From positions 6,190,501 through 6,254,500 of the forward strand of contig NZ_CP012333.1 in NCBI RefSeq assembly GCF_001263205.1: a stretch of DNA of 64,000 bases, read 5' to 3'. Position 1 is the stretch's first letter. Every line of letters begins with the position of its first letter. This document shows positions 39,324 to 51,362 of the stretch, one piece after another. A model generated the notes under the pieces. That model saw only the letters and a list, made by a program, of their open reading frames with translations. It was not told where the DNA came from and did no database searches. The DNA is from Labilithrix luteola (GTDB lineage: Bacteria > Myxococcota_A > Polyangia > Polyangiales > Polyangiaceae). Position numbers and translations under genes: made by a program.

Positions 39324-39968
39324 TCACGCGCGTAGGCATCGACGGGAGCTCGGAAGGCGTCGTCCACGAGCGCAAAGAGTCGAGGCCAGGTGCGCGACCA
39401 CTTGATGGTCCTCCATGTGGCCCGGCGCGTTCATGAGTGCCACGACCCCCGATTTGCCGGAACGACCGATGACTCGCTCCATCGCGTCGACGATGGCCTT
39501 CGTGGGATCACCCGTGGGGCGCGTTCCCGGCGTTGCGTTCGACATGTATTGCGTGAAGGCGGAGGCCTCGGTGAAGCCTCCGGGAACGTCACTGTTCACC
39601 TCCGAGATGCGCCAACCATCGGTCGTGTAGTGGAAGTCGAAGCGCATCGTCCGCACGGCTGAAGGCGTCGGCTCACCGCGCTGGAGTAGCTCGCGCAGTG
39701 GTCTCGGGAGCGCGAGCTCGTCGTGGAGCTCCGGTCGTCCGAGGAGCTCGGCTTCCATGGCGAGCGTCTCTCGGGTGAGTGCTTCTGCGAGCCGTGCGAG
39801 CTCGTTCCACGTCGAGGGCGTGATCAGCAGCGCATACGGCGTGAGCGTGGTGACGTCGCCGATCTGAGCATCCCACTTGAAGTGAGAGAGCTCCATCTTG
39901 CGTCGAATCCGAGAGAACGCTTGCGCTCCGACGCGCGGGCCGACACGAAGAGGCCGCGTCTCGGTCAA
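39324..39968 (-). CDS. Glutathionylspermidine synthase/ATP-grasp-like protein, apparently truncated
   Basis: Start at TTG 39968, overlapping the upstream stop (TTGA). MELSHFKWDAQIGDVTTLTP and RFDFHYTTDGWRISEVNSDV (E-x-N-x-D-x-P, with GGFTEAS following) match the N-terminal part of GSP_synth/circularly permuted ATP-grasp proteins. After MEDHQVVAHLASTLCARG the frame collapses into Arg/Ser noise and stops at 214 residues, well short of the usual 350-400, while coding-like sequence appears in the next frame. This is probably a frameshifted or decayed amide-ligase gene; what remains of the ATP-binding core is not visible. Confidence 0.45.
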   Translation of the reverse strand: MTETRPLRVGPRVGAQAFSRIRRKMELSHFKWDAQIGDVTTLTPYALLITPSTWNELARLAEALTRETLAMEAELLGRPELHDELALPRPLRELLQRGEPTPSAVRTMRFDFHYTTDGWRISEVNSDVPGGFTEASAFTQYMSNATPGTRPTGDPTKAIVDAMERVIGRSGKSGVVALMNAPGHMEDHQVVAHLASTLCARGRRLPSSRRCLRA

Positions 39969-40399
39969 CGTGGCGAGGTTCCGATGCGCGAGGCGAACCA
40001 GTCCTTCATTTCTCTTCGGAAGAGGAAGTAGAGGAGGATGCCGCCGAAGATCGAGGTGAAGCACGTGAAGACGTTCGTGAGCGCGAACAGGACGGACGAC
40101 ACGAAGGCGGCTTTCGAACGCCTCTGGAGGCCCCAGTGGTTGATGCCGGCCCACGCTCCCTGCACCGCGGACCACGCGAGTCCGACGAGGAGCGCCGTGG
40201 TCTTGAACTCGGCGTAGACGACGGGATCGATCCCCATCCGGCGCGGCACCGTCGAGGTCGCGAGCTGCAACGCCAGCGAGGAGAGCGTGACGAGCGTCGT
40301 CACCGCGGTCCCGAGCTGGATCAAGCCGCAGGTTCGTGCGTTCTGACGCGCCTTCTCGAGCGGATCGGGCGGCGGAGGTCCTGCATGCTCGCGGTACAT
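39965..40399 (-). CDS. Small integral membrane protein
   Basis: A 144-residue protein from ATG 40399 (MYREHAGPPPPDPLEKARQNA) with about four hydrophobic segments (LIQLGTAVTTLVTLSSLALQ, TTALLVGLAWSAVQGAWAGI, AAFVSSVLFALTNVFTCF, IFGGILLYFLF) and a basic C terminus. The extended frame upstream is Arg/Pro-rich noise. No family is recognised. The stop overlaps the TTG of the ATP-grasp-like gene, so the two are coupled. Region 40400-40646 upstream holds no gene; it includes a run of nine G at about 40450. Confidence 0.6.
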   Translation of the reverse strand: MYREHAGPPPPDPLEKARQNARTCGLIQLGTAVTTLVTLSSLALQLATSTVPRRMGIDPVVYAEFKTTALLVGLAWSAVQGAWAGINHWGLQRRSKAAFVSSVLFALTNVFTCFTSIFGGILLYFLFRREMKDWFASRIGTSPR

Positions 40400-40646
40400 C
40401 GCCTCGATGCTACGCCTCGCGAACAAAAGAAAAACACCGCGCTGGGCCAGGGGGGGGATGGCCACTCGCGCGGTGCACCCGCGTATAAAGCGAGATACGT
40501 GCCAAAAGAAAATACGGGGAATTTGGGGTCCGATCGCTCCAAAGCTTTCAGGCTTGGAAGATCCGCGGACACGATTGCACGACCATCGACGTGTCGGAAA
40601 TCCGACGATCGACCCGTCGGAAGGCGGCGCGCGCTGCAAATGCATC

Positions 40647-40687
40647 AAGGCCCGCGAGACGCTCATCGTTGCGTCGTCGCGGGCCTT
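40647..40687 (-). terminator. Hairpin terminator after ppdK
   Basis: A perfect 11-bp stem AAGGCCCGCGA/TCGCGGGCCTT (40647-40657, 40677-40687) with a 19-nt loop, 40 bp past the ppdK stop on the minus strand. Confidence 0.7.
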
Positions 40688-40726
40688 GGGGCGTGACTGA
40701 ATTCGGCGTGTGACCGAACTCGAAGA

Positions 40727-43480
<2,754 letters not shown>

Positions 43481-43573
43481 CACGCGCCCACCCTACACCA
43501 GAGTGGACGCGCGTGGTGGTTCAGCCCCGCTATCCGAAACGAGTGCGGCGGAGGCGAACGAACACCGTGACGA

Positions 43574-44797
43574 TCAGTCGCGCTTGTTCCCGGGCCGAGG
43601 CGGAGGAGGGCGCGAAGGCAGCGACGGCAAGGGAGGCGGCGGCTTCACCGACACGCTCTTCCCAAGTGCCGCGGGCGGTACGGACGGAGTCACGTTGACC
43701 GGCGGCGGCGTCATCGAAGGGACACGTACCGACGGCGGCGGTCTCGAAGGCACGCCGCCCGCGGTGATCACGGGCTTGAGCCAACCGAGCTGACGCTTGC
43801 GTTCGTGCGGGAAGAGGCTGTCGAGCATCGAGCCGATCTGACTCGGGATGGCTCCGCGCTTGTTGCCGACGAAGGCGTCGAGATCGCGTTCGAGCTCAGC
43901 CATCGTGCCGTAACGATGCTCGCGATTGCGCTGGAGCGAACGCATGACGGCGTCGGAGACGCGCGCCGAGAGCTCGGGGATGATCGTGCGCACGTCGGGG
44001 ATCGGTCCGACGTGGACGGCCTTCACCGTCTCCACCGGGCTCGGACGGTGGAAGAGGCGACGCATCGTCAGCATCTCCCAGAGCGTGGTGCCGAGACCGA
44101 ACACGTCGGCGCGATGATCGAGCGCGAGCTGCATGATCTGCTCGGGCGCGAGGTAGGGGAGCTTGCCTTTCACGATGCCCGGCGAGCTCTTCGCGTGCCG
44201 CGTTCGGAACTTCGCCATGCCGAAGTCGAACAGCTTCACGTCACCGGTGAAGGTGAGGAACACGTTCGAAGGGTTCACGTCGCGATGGATGATGCCGAGC
44301 GGCTTGCCGGCGTCGTCCGCCAGCTCGTGCGCGTGGTGGAGCGCACTGGCCACGCGCGCGCCGATCCACGCCACGATCTCCGGCGGGATGCCCAGCCTGC
44401 GCTCATCACATGTATCGTACACGTTCTGGAGCGTGCGCCCGACGAGCAGCTCCATCGCGATGAACTTCTGCCCGTTCGCCACGCCCGTCTCGAGCGTCTT
44501 GACGATGTTCGGGTGATCGAGGCGCGTGAGGATGTTCGCCTCGTCGAGGAACATGTGGTCCATGTTCCCGTCGTCGTCGTCACCGACGTCGTTCCTCATC
44601 ACCTTGAGGGCCACGACTTCGCCTGCTCCCGCGCGACCGAGGTAGATCGACGCCATACCGCCCGACGCGATCTTGCCGATCACTTCGTAGCGGCCGAGCG
44701 CCGTCGGTCGCGCCGGAATCGATGCCCGCGGACGCACGCTTTCGGGCCCAGGCCTCATGCTGGGCGACGGTCGCGGCGTATCCGACTTGTTGGACAT
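43574..44797 (-). CDS. Ser/Thr protein kinase, soluble
   Basis: A 407-residue Hanks kinase. A short Pro/Ser-rich head precedes GRYEVIGKIASGGMASIYLG; Lys65 (VALKVMR), HRDVNPSN (171-178) and DFG (191-193) complete the active site, and APEQIMQ and DVFGLGTTLWEML mark subdomains VIII and IX. After residue 330 the protein is Pro/Val/Ser-rich (RPPPSVRVPSMTPPPVNV) and has no membrane segment, unlike the other kinase in the window. It lies between glyS (55 bp) and ppdK (93 bp) on the same strand and may be co-transcribed; PPDK is a conceivable substrate (inference). Confidence 0.92.
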   Translation of the reverse strand: MSNKSDTPRPSPSMRPGPESVRPRASIPARPTALGRYEVIGKIASGGMASIYLGRAGAGEVVALKVMRNDVGDDDDGNMDHMFLDEANILTRLDHPNIVKTLETGVANGQKFIAMELLVGRTLQNVYDTCDERRLGIPPEIVAWIGARVASALHHAHELADDAGKPLGIIHRDVNPSNVFLTFTGDVKLFDFGMAKFRTRHAKSSPGIVKGKLPYLAPEQIMQLALDHRADVFGLGTTLWEMLTMRRLFHRPSPVETVKAVHVGPIPDVRTIIPELSARVSDAVMRSLQRNREHRYGTMAELERDLDAFVGNKRGAIPSQIGSMLDSLFPHERKRQLGWLKPVITAGGVPSRPPPSVRVPSMTPPPVNVTPSVPPAALGKSVSVKPPPPLPSLPSRPPPPRPGNKRD

Positions 44798-44852
44798 GCG
44801 TGGAAGAGGGAGGGGCGGCGAAACGAGAAGCGAGAACGAGAACGACGAAGAC

Positions 44853-46961
44853 TCAACCCAGTTTCGAGAAGTCTCCGATGCGCAGCATGCACTGCGCTCC
44901 GTAAGAGAGTAGCTCGAGTCGGCGGGGCGTGCGCGCGTCGTTCGGATCGTTGACGAGCGTACGTGTGAATACGTCGTCCAGGCGCTGGGCGAGGTCCTCG
45001 GCCTGGGCGAGCGCGGCTGTCACCGCGGCTTCCGTGTGGAGCTCGCGGGTGCTCGCATCGACCTTGCCGACCACTTCGACGATGATGGCGTCGTCGGCCT
45101 TTTCGAACACCGACTTGTCGTGCAACACCGGCTTGCTCTCCTTCGAGATGCCGGACAGGCGCTTGGCTACGATGCGAGCCTTCTCGAGCCAGGCGCGGCC
45201 CTCGGTAACCGCAGCGTACACCGCGCGGGCGCGGGCGAGGGTGTGAACCGGGTACTCGACGGCGCTAGCTCCCGAGACCGCGTCGGCCACGGAGTTCGAC
45301 GTGGCGTTCGCGATGAGACCGCGGAGCCGATCGTGGGTAAAGTCGCGCAGCTTGGCCACCGTCTCCTCGCGGGAGAGGTCGAGCTTCTTGCCCTCGATGC
45401 CGTCGTACGCCCAGCCGAAGAGCTCCGAGAGCGGCAGCTTCGCATAGGCCGGGTTGGTCGCGCCGCGATCGAGCAACGTGCGAAGCGTGGCGATGCACGC
45501 GCGACGCAGTGCGAACGGGTCGGCCGCGCCGGTCGGCGAGAGGCCGACGGCGAAGCAGCCCGCGAGCGTATCGAGGCGGTCGGCGAGTGCGACGCACGCC
45601 GACACGTCGTCCTGCGCAACCGGCCCTTCCGCGCCGATCGGGCGGTAGTGATCACGAATCGCGTTCGCGACTTCGGGCGCCTCGCCTGCGGTTTCGGCGT
45701 AGACGCGGCCCATGTCGCCCTGGAGCTCGGGGAACTCGCCGACCATGAGCGACACGAGGTCGAACTTGCAGAGGTGCGCGGCGCGCGCCACGAACCCGCG
45801 CGTCTTCTCCGGTAGACCGAGCGCTTCGGCGATGCGTCCCGAGAGCTTCTCGATGCGCGTCACCTTCTCGCGAACGGTGCCGAGGCGGTTGTGGAAGACG
45901 ATGCCCGCGAGCTTCTCGACGCGGTCTTCGAGCTTCGCCTTCTTGTCCTCGCCGAAGAAGAACTGCGCGTCCGAAAGGCGGCTGCGCATGACGCGGTCCA
46001 TGCCCTTGCTGATGCGGGCCGGATCGTTCGCCGTGTTGACCACGGCGAGGTACGACGGGAGGAGCTCGGTCTCGCTCGTCTGCACGCAGAAGTACTTCTG
46101 GTGGCCGCGCGCGACCGAGCGGATGACGGCGGCGGGCAAGGCGAGGAACGCCGGATCGTAGGCGCCGGTGACCACGAACGGCTCCTCGACGAGTGACGCG
46201 TTCTCGCTCACGAGATCGGGGGAGGGATCGTACGTGCCGCCCGCGGCCTTCGCCGCCGCGACGATGCGATCCATCATCGTCTTCTCACGCTCGTTGCGAT
46301 CGACGATGACGTGCGAATCGCGCATCTTCGCGACGTACGCGTCCGCGCTCGGGATCTCGACGGCGCCCGTCGAGAGGAAGCGGTGGCCCTTGGACGTGCG
46401 CCCGGAGCGGACGCCCGCGAAGCTGGTGTCGATGACCTGATCGCCGAAGAGCGCGACCAGCCACTGGACGGGCCGGCCGAACGTCGCGTCGCCCGCGCCC
46501 CAGCGCATCGACTTGCGGAAGGGGATCTCCGTGCAGAGTTCGGTGAGCGCCTTGCCCACGATTTCCCGTGCGTCGCGGCCCTGTTCCTTGCGCCGACCGA
46601 CGACGTAACGACCCGCCTTCGTCTTGCCCGCGGCCGGCTTGTCCACGACCTGAATCGCGTCGAGCGAAAGGCCGAGCTTGTTCGCGAACGCCTCGGCAGC
46701 CTTCGTCGGCTTGCCATCCTTGAACGCGGCCGTTTCCGGCGGACCGATGACTTCTTCGTCGAGATCTGGCTGCCGTTCGGCAACATCGCTCACGATCAAC
46801 GTGAGTCGGCGCGGCGTACCGACCGCCCGAACGTCACCATGCGGGAGGCGGAGCGCCTCGAGCTTGGCACGCGCGAGAGCCGGCATGGCGGCGAGTGCAG
46901 TGTCGACGAAGGAGGAGGGGAGCTCCTCGGTTCCGATCTCCAACAGGAGGGTTTTGCCCAT
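44853..46961 (-). CDS. glyS: Glycyl-tRNA synthetase beta subunit
   Basis: A 702-residue protein starting MGKTLLLEIGTEELPSSFVD, the invariant N terminus of GlyS; a GTG five codons upstream is the alternative. Further family blocks are FGRPVQWLVALFGDQVI, GHRFL, YLAVVNTANDP, RLSDAQFFFGEDKK, VSLMVGEFPELQGDMGRVYA and the C-terminal anticodon-binding-like DALRARAR-type segment with VFVNDP-like end. In the alpha2beta2 enzyme it works with GlyQ; no glyQ is in the window, so the usual glyQS pair is either split or glyQ lies elsewhere. Divergent from the haem lipoprotein gene. Confidence 0.95.
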   Translation of the reverse strand: MGKTLLLEIGTEELPSSFVDTALAAMPALARAKLEALRLPHGDVRAVGTPRRLTLIVSDVAERQPDLDEEVIGPPETAAFKDGKPTKAAEAFANKLGLSLDAIQVVDKPAAGKTKAGRYVVGRRKEQGRDAREIVGKALTELCTEIPFRKSMRWGAGDATFGRPVQWLVALFGDQVIDTSFAGVRSGRTSKGHRFLSTGAVEIPSADAYVAKMRDSHVIVDRNEREKTMMDRIVAAAKAAGGTYDPSPDLVSENASLVEEPFVVTGAYDPAFLALPAAVIRSVARGHQKYFCVQTSETELLPSYLAVVNTANDPARISKGMDRVMRSRLSDAQFFFGEDKKAKLEDRVEKLAGIVFHNRLGTVREKVTRIEKLSGRIAEALGLPEKTRGFVARAAHLCKFDLVSLMVGEFPELQGDMGRVYAETAGEAPEVANAIRDHYRPIGAEGPVAQDDVSACVALADRLDTLAGCFAVGLSPTGAADPFALRRACIATLRTLLDRGATNPAYAKLPLSELFGWAYDGIEGKKLDLSREETVAKLRDFTHDRLRGLIANATSNSVADAVSGASAVEYPVHTLARARAVYAAVTEGRAWLEKARIVAKRLSGISKESKPVLHDKSVFEKADDAIIVEVVGKVDASTRELHTEAAVTAALAQAEDLAQRLDDVFTRTLVNDPNDARTPRRLELLSYGAQCMLRIGDFSKLG

Positions 46962-47166
46962 CTTCGCTGCGGGCACGCTAGCAGACGCGACGCGAAGGAG
47001 ACAGGGGCGCCGCAGGTGGTCGTATCGGATGAGGAGTTGCAGAACCGCCGCATAACCGTCGTCGCTCGAGAGCGTCTCTTCCTCCGCACGGCTCGCTCCG
47101 TTGCAAACTTCGCCGGCCCCTAGTCGTTGCGCTTGGCCAACTTAGCGGGCATACATTGGCGGACGG

Positions 47167-49614
47167 ATGAGTACATCGGCTTCAGCTCTCGATCGCCGCA
47201 ACCGCCGCAACCGCACCCTCTCGACCTTGATTGCGGTCGGGGTGCTCGGCATCGTCACGGCCGCCGTCCAGGCGGGCTGTGGTTCGGATGGCGACGGCTC
47301 GACCTTCCCGCACCCCGGCCCCGACGAGGCTGGGTCGAACGAGCCCACCGGAACGTTCGACCCCACCGGCGGTGATGGCTCGGCGTCCGACGCCGATCCC
47401 GACGCGCTCGGCGCCCTCATCCTCGACCCGCCCCAGGCCGAGATTGCGGTCACGATCGTCAACGGTACCGTCACGGTGAACGCGCCGGTGACCTTCAAGG
47501 CGTCGTACAACGGCCAGCAGGTCCCCGCGACCTGGCTCTTCGATCGCGGCGAGCTCGGCGCCGTCGACAACGGCGGCGTCTTCACGGCGAGCGGCAAGAA
47601 CGTCGGCGAAGGCATCGTCACCGCCCGCTACGGGGCTCGCGAGGGCAACGCCAAGGTCAAGGTCACGATCACCAACACGCAGAACGGTGGTCCTGCCGGC
47701 CAGCCCACGACGGGTGGCTTCGGTGGTCTCGGCGGCGTCGGCGGCGAGCCGCTCGGCGTCGGTCTCTCCGACGCGGACGTGGCGAAGCTCAAGGGAACCG
47801 GCACCGCGGTACCCACCTCCGAGCTCGACTTCCTCTACCCGTACGACAAGACCGTCTGGCCGCGTGGCCTGCTCCCGCCGCTCGTCATGTGGGAGACGAC
47901 GCACGACAACGCCGCGGGCGTCTACGTGAAGCTCTCGCAGAGCAATTTCACGTTCGAGGGAACGTACGCGCTCACCAAGACGAACAACGATCCGGCGACG
48001 CTCAAGCGCGTTCGCATCGACGACGCGGCGTGGGCGGCGGCGACGAGCGGCAACCAGGGCGACGACCTCAAGCTCGAAGTGAAGATCCTCGCGGGAGGCA
48101 CGGTCTACGGACCGATCACCCGGACGTGGAAGGTCGCTGCGGGCGTGCTCAAGGGCACGGTCTACTACAACTCGTACGACTCTCACTTCACGACCGCGAC
48201 GTCGGGCGGCGCGCCCATCGGTGCGGTCATCGCGATCAAGCCGCGCGACCCGAATCCCTCGCTCGCCATCGAGAGCCAGCGCGGCCAGTGCCACGTCTGT
48301 CACAGCGTCTCGGCCGACGGCTCCACGCTCTGGGCGCAAGATGGCTTCGAGGACAAGAATCCTCCCAGTAACTATGCGCGAGGTGCCTCGTACAGCCTGA
48401 CCGATACGACGAAGCCGCGTACGGTCTACGACGGCATCAGCGACCCGACGCAGGACCGCAAGTTCGTCTGGTCGGCCCCGTACCCGGATGGCTCGTTCGC
48501 GCTCGCGAGCTCGCGCTTCGCGCGCGAAGCCTACACGGCGGGCGATTCGAAGCTGTTCAAACGCTCGGACGGCAAGGAGATCCCCGCGCCGACGTTCTCG
48601 AACGCCGTGCAGAGCGCCGTCACGCCTGCGTTCGCGCCCGACGGCCGTAAGGTCGTCTTCAACTTCTGGGAAGGTAACGCCTCGGCCGGCGTTGCCCCGG
48701 GAGCCGGTCGAACGCTCGCGGTGTTCGACTTCACCTGCGGCGCGCCCGCCGGTTCGACCACGTGCGCAGCCAACGGTCCGTACGCGTTCTCTGGGCTTCG
48801 CGAGATCTATCGCGCTCCGGTTCCCGCGGATCCGAACGGCGTGCAGGCGTATCCGGCGTGGCCGAGCTTCTTGCCGGACGGTAAGGCCGTGATCTTCCAC
48901 AACACGGTGAACCATCCGCTTTGCGGCAACTGGGGAGCGAAGCCGGATCCTGACGGCACCTACACGCCGCTCCGCGACAAGACGAACAACTGCCAGATCT
49001 CGACGTGGTACTCCGCCCAGGGCGAGCTCTGGATCGCGAAGGACGCGGCAAGCCAGGCCGCTGTCCGCCTCGACAACGCAAACGGCATCGGTGGCCCGAA
49101 GAACACGCTCCATCCGGACGATAGCCGCCTCAGCTACCAGCCGACGGTGAACCCCGTCGCGTCTGGCGGCTACTACTGGGTCGTCTTCACCTCGCGCCGC
49201 ATGTACGGGAACCTTCTCACGGGCGAGCCGTGGGGCGCGAAGGGCGACGGTGGCGGCAAGCAGAAGAAGCTGTGGGTCGCGGCCATTGACGCGAATGCGG
49301 GTACCGTCGTCGGAGATCCCAGCCACCCGGGCTTCTACCTCCCCGGTCAGGAGCTCGAGGCGGGCAACGCGCGCGGCTTCTGGGCCGTCGACCCGTGCAA
49401 GCAGAACGGCAGCTCGTGCGAATCGGGCGATGAGTGCTGCAACGGCTTCTGCCGCGACTCGGGCAACGGCAGTGGTCTCGTTTGCCAGGACAAGCCGCCG
49501 GGCGCGACCTGCGTGCAGGAGTTCGAGAAGTGCTCGGTCGACGCGGACTGCTGCGACCCCAAGCAGAAGTGCATCGCCGGCAAGTGCGCGCTCAAGGCGC
49601 CTGGCCCGAAGTGA
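47167..49614 (+). CDS. Haem c-containing lipoprotein with Ig-like and Cys-rich C-terminal domains
   Basis: An 815-residue protein whose signal (TLIAVGVLGIVTAAVQAGC) carries a lipobox. After an Asp/Gly linker, a bacterial Ig-like domain (VTVNAPVTFKASYNGQQVPA, GVFTASGKNVGEGIVTARY) and a Gly-rich hinge come a beta-rich region, one CxxCH haem site (RGQCHVCHSVSADG, about residue 375) and propeller-like repeats (WSAPYPDGSFALASS, FAPDGRKVVFNF). The C terminus has paired disulfide modules (CESGDECCNGFC, CSVDADCCDPKQKC) like the Dickkopf/disintegrin-type Cys patterns of myxobacterial secreted proteins. Probably a surface redox or binding protein; substrate unknown. Confidence 0.75.
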   Translation: MSTSASALDRRNRRNRTLSTLIAVGVLGIVTAAVQAGCGSDGDGSTFPHPGPDEAGSNEPTGTFDPTGGDGSASDADPDALGALILDPPQAEIAVTIVNGTVTVNAPVTFKASYNGQQVPATWLFDRGELGAVDNGGVFTASGKNVGEGIVTARYGAREGNAKVKVTITNTQNGGPAGQPTTGGFGGLGGVGGEPLGVGLSDADVAKLKGTGTAVPTSELDFLYPYDKTVWPRGLLPPLVMWETTHDNAAGVYVKLSQSNFTFEGTYALTKTNNDPATLKRVRIDDAAWAAATSGNQGDDLKLEVKILAGGTVYGPITRTWKVAAGVLKGTVYYNSYDSHFTTATSGGAPIGAVIAIKPRDPNPSLAIESQRGQCHVCHSVSADGSTLWAQDGFEDKNPPSNYARGASYSLTDTTKPRTVYDGISDPTQDRKFVWSAPYPDGSFALASSRFAREAYTAGDSKLFKRSDGKEIPAPTFSNAVQSAVTPAFAPDGRKVVFNFWEGNASAGVAPGAGRTLAVFDFTCGAPAGSTTCAANGPYAFSGLREIYRAPVPADPNGVQAYPAWPSFLPDGKAVIFHNTVNHPLCGNWGAKPDPDGTYTPLRDKTNNCQISTWYSAQGELWIAKDAASQAAVRLDNANGIGGPKNTLHPDDSRLSYQPTVNPVASGGYYWVVFTSRRMYGNLLTGEPWGAKGDGGGKQKKLWVAAIDANAGTVVGDPSHPGFYLPGQELEAGNARGFWAVDPCKQNGSSCESGDECCNGFCRDSGNGSGLVCQDKPPGATCVQEFEKCSVDADCCDPKQKCIAGKCALKAPGPK

Positions 49615-49645
49615 CGCTCGTGCGCGGGTTCGCTATACCCGCGCC

Positions 49646-50200
49646 ATGCTTCGGTTGACGGTCGTCGGGCCCGATACGCACATCCTCTCCTCCCTTTGTG
49701 CGTCGTGTCCTCATTCGCCGGCGGGGTGCTGCGTGGCCCCGCCGCGAATGGACTGGTCGGACATCGGCCGGATCGTCGCGCATGGCGATCGTGATTGGCT
49801 CGTCGAGCAGGTGGCGAACGGCCACCTCGTCCGCTGCGAATACGGGCTCTATCTCAAGCGCGTGAAGGGGCGGGTGACGGCGGACATTCGCTCGCCGCGC
49901 ATCGCGAAGTGCACGTTCCACGACGGCTCGTCAGGTTGCACCATCGCTGCCACGCGAAGGCCGGCGACGTGCAACTTCTACGTCTGCGAAAGCGCATTCG
50001 AGGAAGGCACGAAGTCCGGCGCCGCGCGCGAGGTGGACTCCGCGCGTAAGGTCCACGACGACCTCGTGAACACCTTCGTCAGCTGGGATGCGGAGCTCAC
50101 ACAGCGCATTCGCACGAACTGGCCGGAAGGGCCTCCGTACGACGCGGCGTTCTTCGATTGGCTCGGCGAGGCCTTCGTCGAGCTCCGCGCGCGGGCTTGA
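49646..50200 (+). CDS. YkgJ-family Cys-cluster protein
   Basis: A 184-residue protein with no signal peptide. The Cys pattern CASCPHSPAGCC near the N terminus, then RIAKCTFHDGSSGC and RPATCNFYVC, is that of the YkgJ (UPF0153) family, in which the Cys residues are thought to hold zinc or iron. YGLYLKRV between the clusters is also typical. Start at ATG 49646, 31 bp after the haem lipoprotein stop, so the two may be co-transcribed; a role in metal handling for the haem protein is only a guess. Confidence 0.8.
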   Translation: MLRLTVVGPDTHILSSLCASCPHSPAGCCVAPPRMDWSDIGRIVAHGDRDWLVEQVANGHLVRCEYGLYLKRVKGRVTADIRSPRIAKCTFHDGSSGCTIAATRRPATCNFYVCESAFEEGTKSGAAREVDSARKVHDDLVNTFVSWDAELTQRIRTNWPEGPPYDAAFFDWLGEAFVELRARA

Positions 50201-50418
50201 ATCTCAGTCCGATCTCCGTTCGAGGACGCGGAGGAGACGGAGCGCGGCCCTGCGGACGTCGGAACCTCGATAAGCGCCAGTTCCGCTGGATTTATCGGTC
50301 GTCGACGCACGCCAAGGCCGATCATCCAGCCTGTAGGAGGCGGTAAAGCCGCCCGGACGATGGGTCTCGCTCGCCCCGCTTGTCGGGCCGATTTCACCCA
50401 TGGTATTCCTTCCGCCCC

Positions 50419-51138
50419 ATGCGTACTTCGCCGCGCTTCGGTTTCGCCCTCGTGCTCACGACCGCCGCCATCGGCCTCCTGGCCTCGGGCTGCGGAAACT
50501 CGGACGAACCGTACAAGGCGGCCCCCGCCTGGTCGGGGCGCAAGCCGAGCCTGCCGACCCCGCCGGTGCTCAACGCTGCGCCGATCAAGGTCGGTGACTC
50601 GTACACCGTCGCCGGCGCCTCGCATCAGCTCCGCTCGCGCATCCACGACAAGGACGTCACCAAGAACGCGATCACCCTCACCGGCTACATCGTCCAGGAG
50701 AACATCACCGACGCTCCGTCCTGCGCGATCCACAAGGTCGGCAAGAAGGACGCGGACGATTGCGTGAGCGAGATCCCCTCGTTCTGGATCGCCGACGAGA
50801 AGGGCGCCGGCCCCGACAAGCCGCGCATCCGCGTGCTCGGTTGGGCGAAGAACTTCGCCACCGTCCACGACGCGATGGAGAAGTACAACAAGCTCAAGGA
50901 AGTGAAGGACCCGGCGAAGGATCTCGTGAAGGACGAGGTTTGGAGCGTCGACGTTCCGTTCCCGCTTCCGGCGAAGGACGCGAAGGTCAAGATCACGGGC
51001 AAGTACGGCTTCACGTTCTCGAAGGCGTCGACGGGGCTCGTTTCGGACCCCGTCAACGGCGTCCTCACGTACGAGAAGATGGAAGTCGTGGAGCCCGCGG
51101 CCGACAAGGTCGCCTTCAAGAACCCGCCCGCGAAGTGA
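50419..51138 (+). CDS. Hypothetical lipoprotein
   Basis: A 239-residue protein from ATG 50419, with signal FALVLTTAAIGLLASGC (lipobox). The mature sequence starts with a short Pro/Lys linker, then SYTVAGASHQLRSRIHDKDV, GYIVQENITDAPSCAIH with a Cys pair (DDC), IPSFWIADEKGAGPDKPRI and a C-terminal GKYGFTFSKASTGLVSDPVN segment. The pattern (IHxKDVT, ITLTGYIV, FWIAD) recalls OB-like periplasmic domains seen in myxobacterial lipoproteins, but no named family can be assigned. A strong terminator follows. Confidence 0.7.
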   Translation: MRTSPRFGFALVLTTAAIGLLASGCGNSDEPYKAAPAWSGRKPSLPTPPVLNAAPIKVGDSYTVAGASHQLRSRIHDKDVTKNAITLTGYIVQENITDAPSCAIHKVGKKDADDCVSEIPSFWIADEKGAGPDKPRIRVLGWAKNFATVHDAMEKYNKLKEVKDPAKDLVKDEVWSVDVPFPLPAKDAKVKITGKYGFTFSKASTGLVSDPVNGVLTYEKMEVVEPAADKVAFKNPPAK

Positions 51139-51193
51139 GTTCTCTCTAAGGCTCGCAGCCCAACGTCCCGTCCCGGACGTCGATCGCTCGAGT

Positions 51194-51223
51194 GAACGCC
51201 CGCGTCATCGCGACCGGGCGTTC
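51194..51223 (+). terminator. Rho-independent terminator
   Basis: Stem GAACGCCCG/CGGGCGTTC (51194-51202, 51215-51223) followed by TGCTTTTT; it ends the lipoprotein gene 56 bp upstream. The best terminator in the window. Confidence 0.9.
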
Positions 51224-51362
51224 TGCTTTTTGTGGCTCGATGCCCTGCGCCCTGCGCCCTTGCGCGTGCGCGTGCGCGTGCGCCAATCGAAGCCGTCGAG
51301 GTTTCTGAGGCACGCGGCGACGCGTTAACGGCATGCTCGCTGCAGCCTCGCATGGCTCGAGC

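Noticed and set aside
51243..51290. GCGTGC/CCCTGCG simple-sequence runs
   Set aside because: Low-complexity GC-rich DNA between genes, no structure or coding value seen.
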